Shown: one piece after another, positions 7,381 to 7,477 of the stretch
How the letters are laid out: each line of letters begins with the position of its first letter
Numbering within the stretch: position 1 is the first letter of the stretch
Assembly: GCA_026985515.1 (NCBI GenBank)
Contig: JALSQH010000225.1
Location: 1-7,477 of the forward strand
DNA: 7,477 nt
DNA from: a bacterium
GTDB taxonomy: Bacteria; JALSQH01
Direction: 5' to 3'
Position numbers and translations under genes: made by a program
The notes under the pieces: generated by a model
What the model saw: the letters and a program-made list of their open reading frames with translations, nothing else
Told to the model about the DNA's origin: nothing
Database searches by the model: none

Positions 7381-7477
7381 TCCACCTCCCCCATCCATTC
7401 CACCCTCTTTGATGAGGTGATTATCACAATCTTTTTAAGTTCCGGCAAACCCTTATCCTTCACATAGGGGGGCAACT
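7377..7477 (-). CDS. C-terminal end of an unidentified upstream gene (partial)
   Basis: Only this one of the three minus-strand frames stays open from the window edge, giving 32 residues before a TGA at 7379-7377. The peptide (starting LPPYVKDKGLPELKK, then IVIITSSKRVEWMGEVE) has a protein-like mix of charged and beta-strand residues and no low complexity. The 62-base spacing to the SRPBCC gene fits an upstream member of the same transcription unit. I do not recognise the family, and 32 residues are too few to name it. The frame could still be fortuitous. Confidence 0.5.
   Translation of the reverse strand, partial: LPPYVKDKGLPELKKIVIITSSKRVEWMGEVE

Noticed and set aside
7377-7477. Naming the upstream partial gene (for example as a TilS C-terminus)
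   Set aside because: The 32 visible residues only vaguely resemble that pattern; a name would be a guess.

Overview
All supported genes lie on the minus strand and read from right to left as one compact, apparently polycistronic unit. In transcription order they are: the 3' end of an unidentified gene (7377-7477), an exported SRPBCC/START-like protein (6688-7314), holo-ACP synthase acpS, the NAD(P)HX repair enzyme nnr, the tRNA t6A factor tsaE, aspartokinase lysC, citramalate synthase cimA, and the N-terminal 487 codons of a secreted M6-family metallopeptidase that runs off the left edge. The plus-strand ORFs are shadows of these genes. No gene-free stretch exceeds 300 bases, and I saw no RNA gene, insertion sequence, CRISPR array or terminator.

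The organism is a bacterium with moderate, A+T-leaning composition, strong GGAGG-type ribosome binding sites and Sec-exported proteins. From memory, the order acpS-nnr-tsaE-lysC-cimA resembles clusters in Desulfuromonadales such as Geobacter, so a deltaproteobacterial-type genome is a reasonable but unproven guess. Using CimA suggests that isoleucine is made at least partly from pyruvate and acetyl-CoA rather than only from threonine.

Region by region: the right edge (7315-7477) holds the tail of an upstream gene, a candidate 13-codon mini-ORF and a perfect TATAAT box just before the SRPBCC gene. From 7314 to 3101 the genes are packed tightly: two ATGA overlaps, one TGATG overlap, and gaps of 2 and 8 bases. 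After cimA there is a 27-base gap and then the peptidase, which has no visible Shine-Dalgarno sequence.

Functionally, the middle of the unit is housekeeping: carrier-protein activation, repair of damaged nicotinamide cofactors, tRNA modification and amino-acid biosynthesis. LysC opens the aspartate family (Lys, Thr, Met) and CimA opens the threonine-independent isoleucine route. The two flanking genes, both exported, are the accessory part. The best points to examine are an internal ribosome binding site inside lysC that would yield a separate regulatory beta subunit, paired A8 tracts at the end of cimA that could link its translation to the peptidase start by frameshifting, and the mini-ORF at the right edge. 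I see no convincing wholly new system here.
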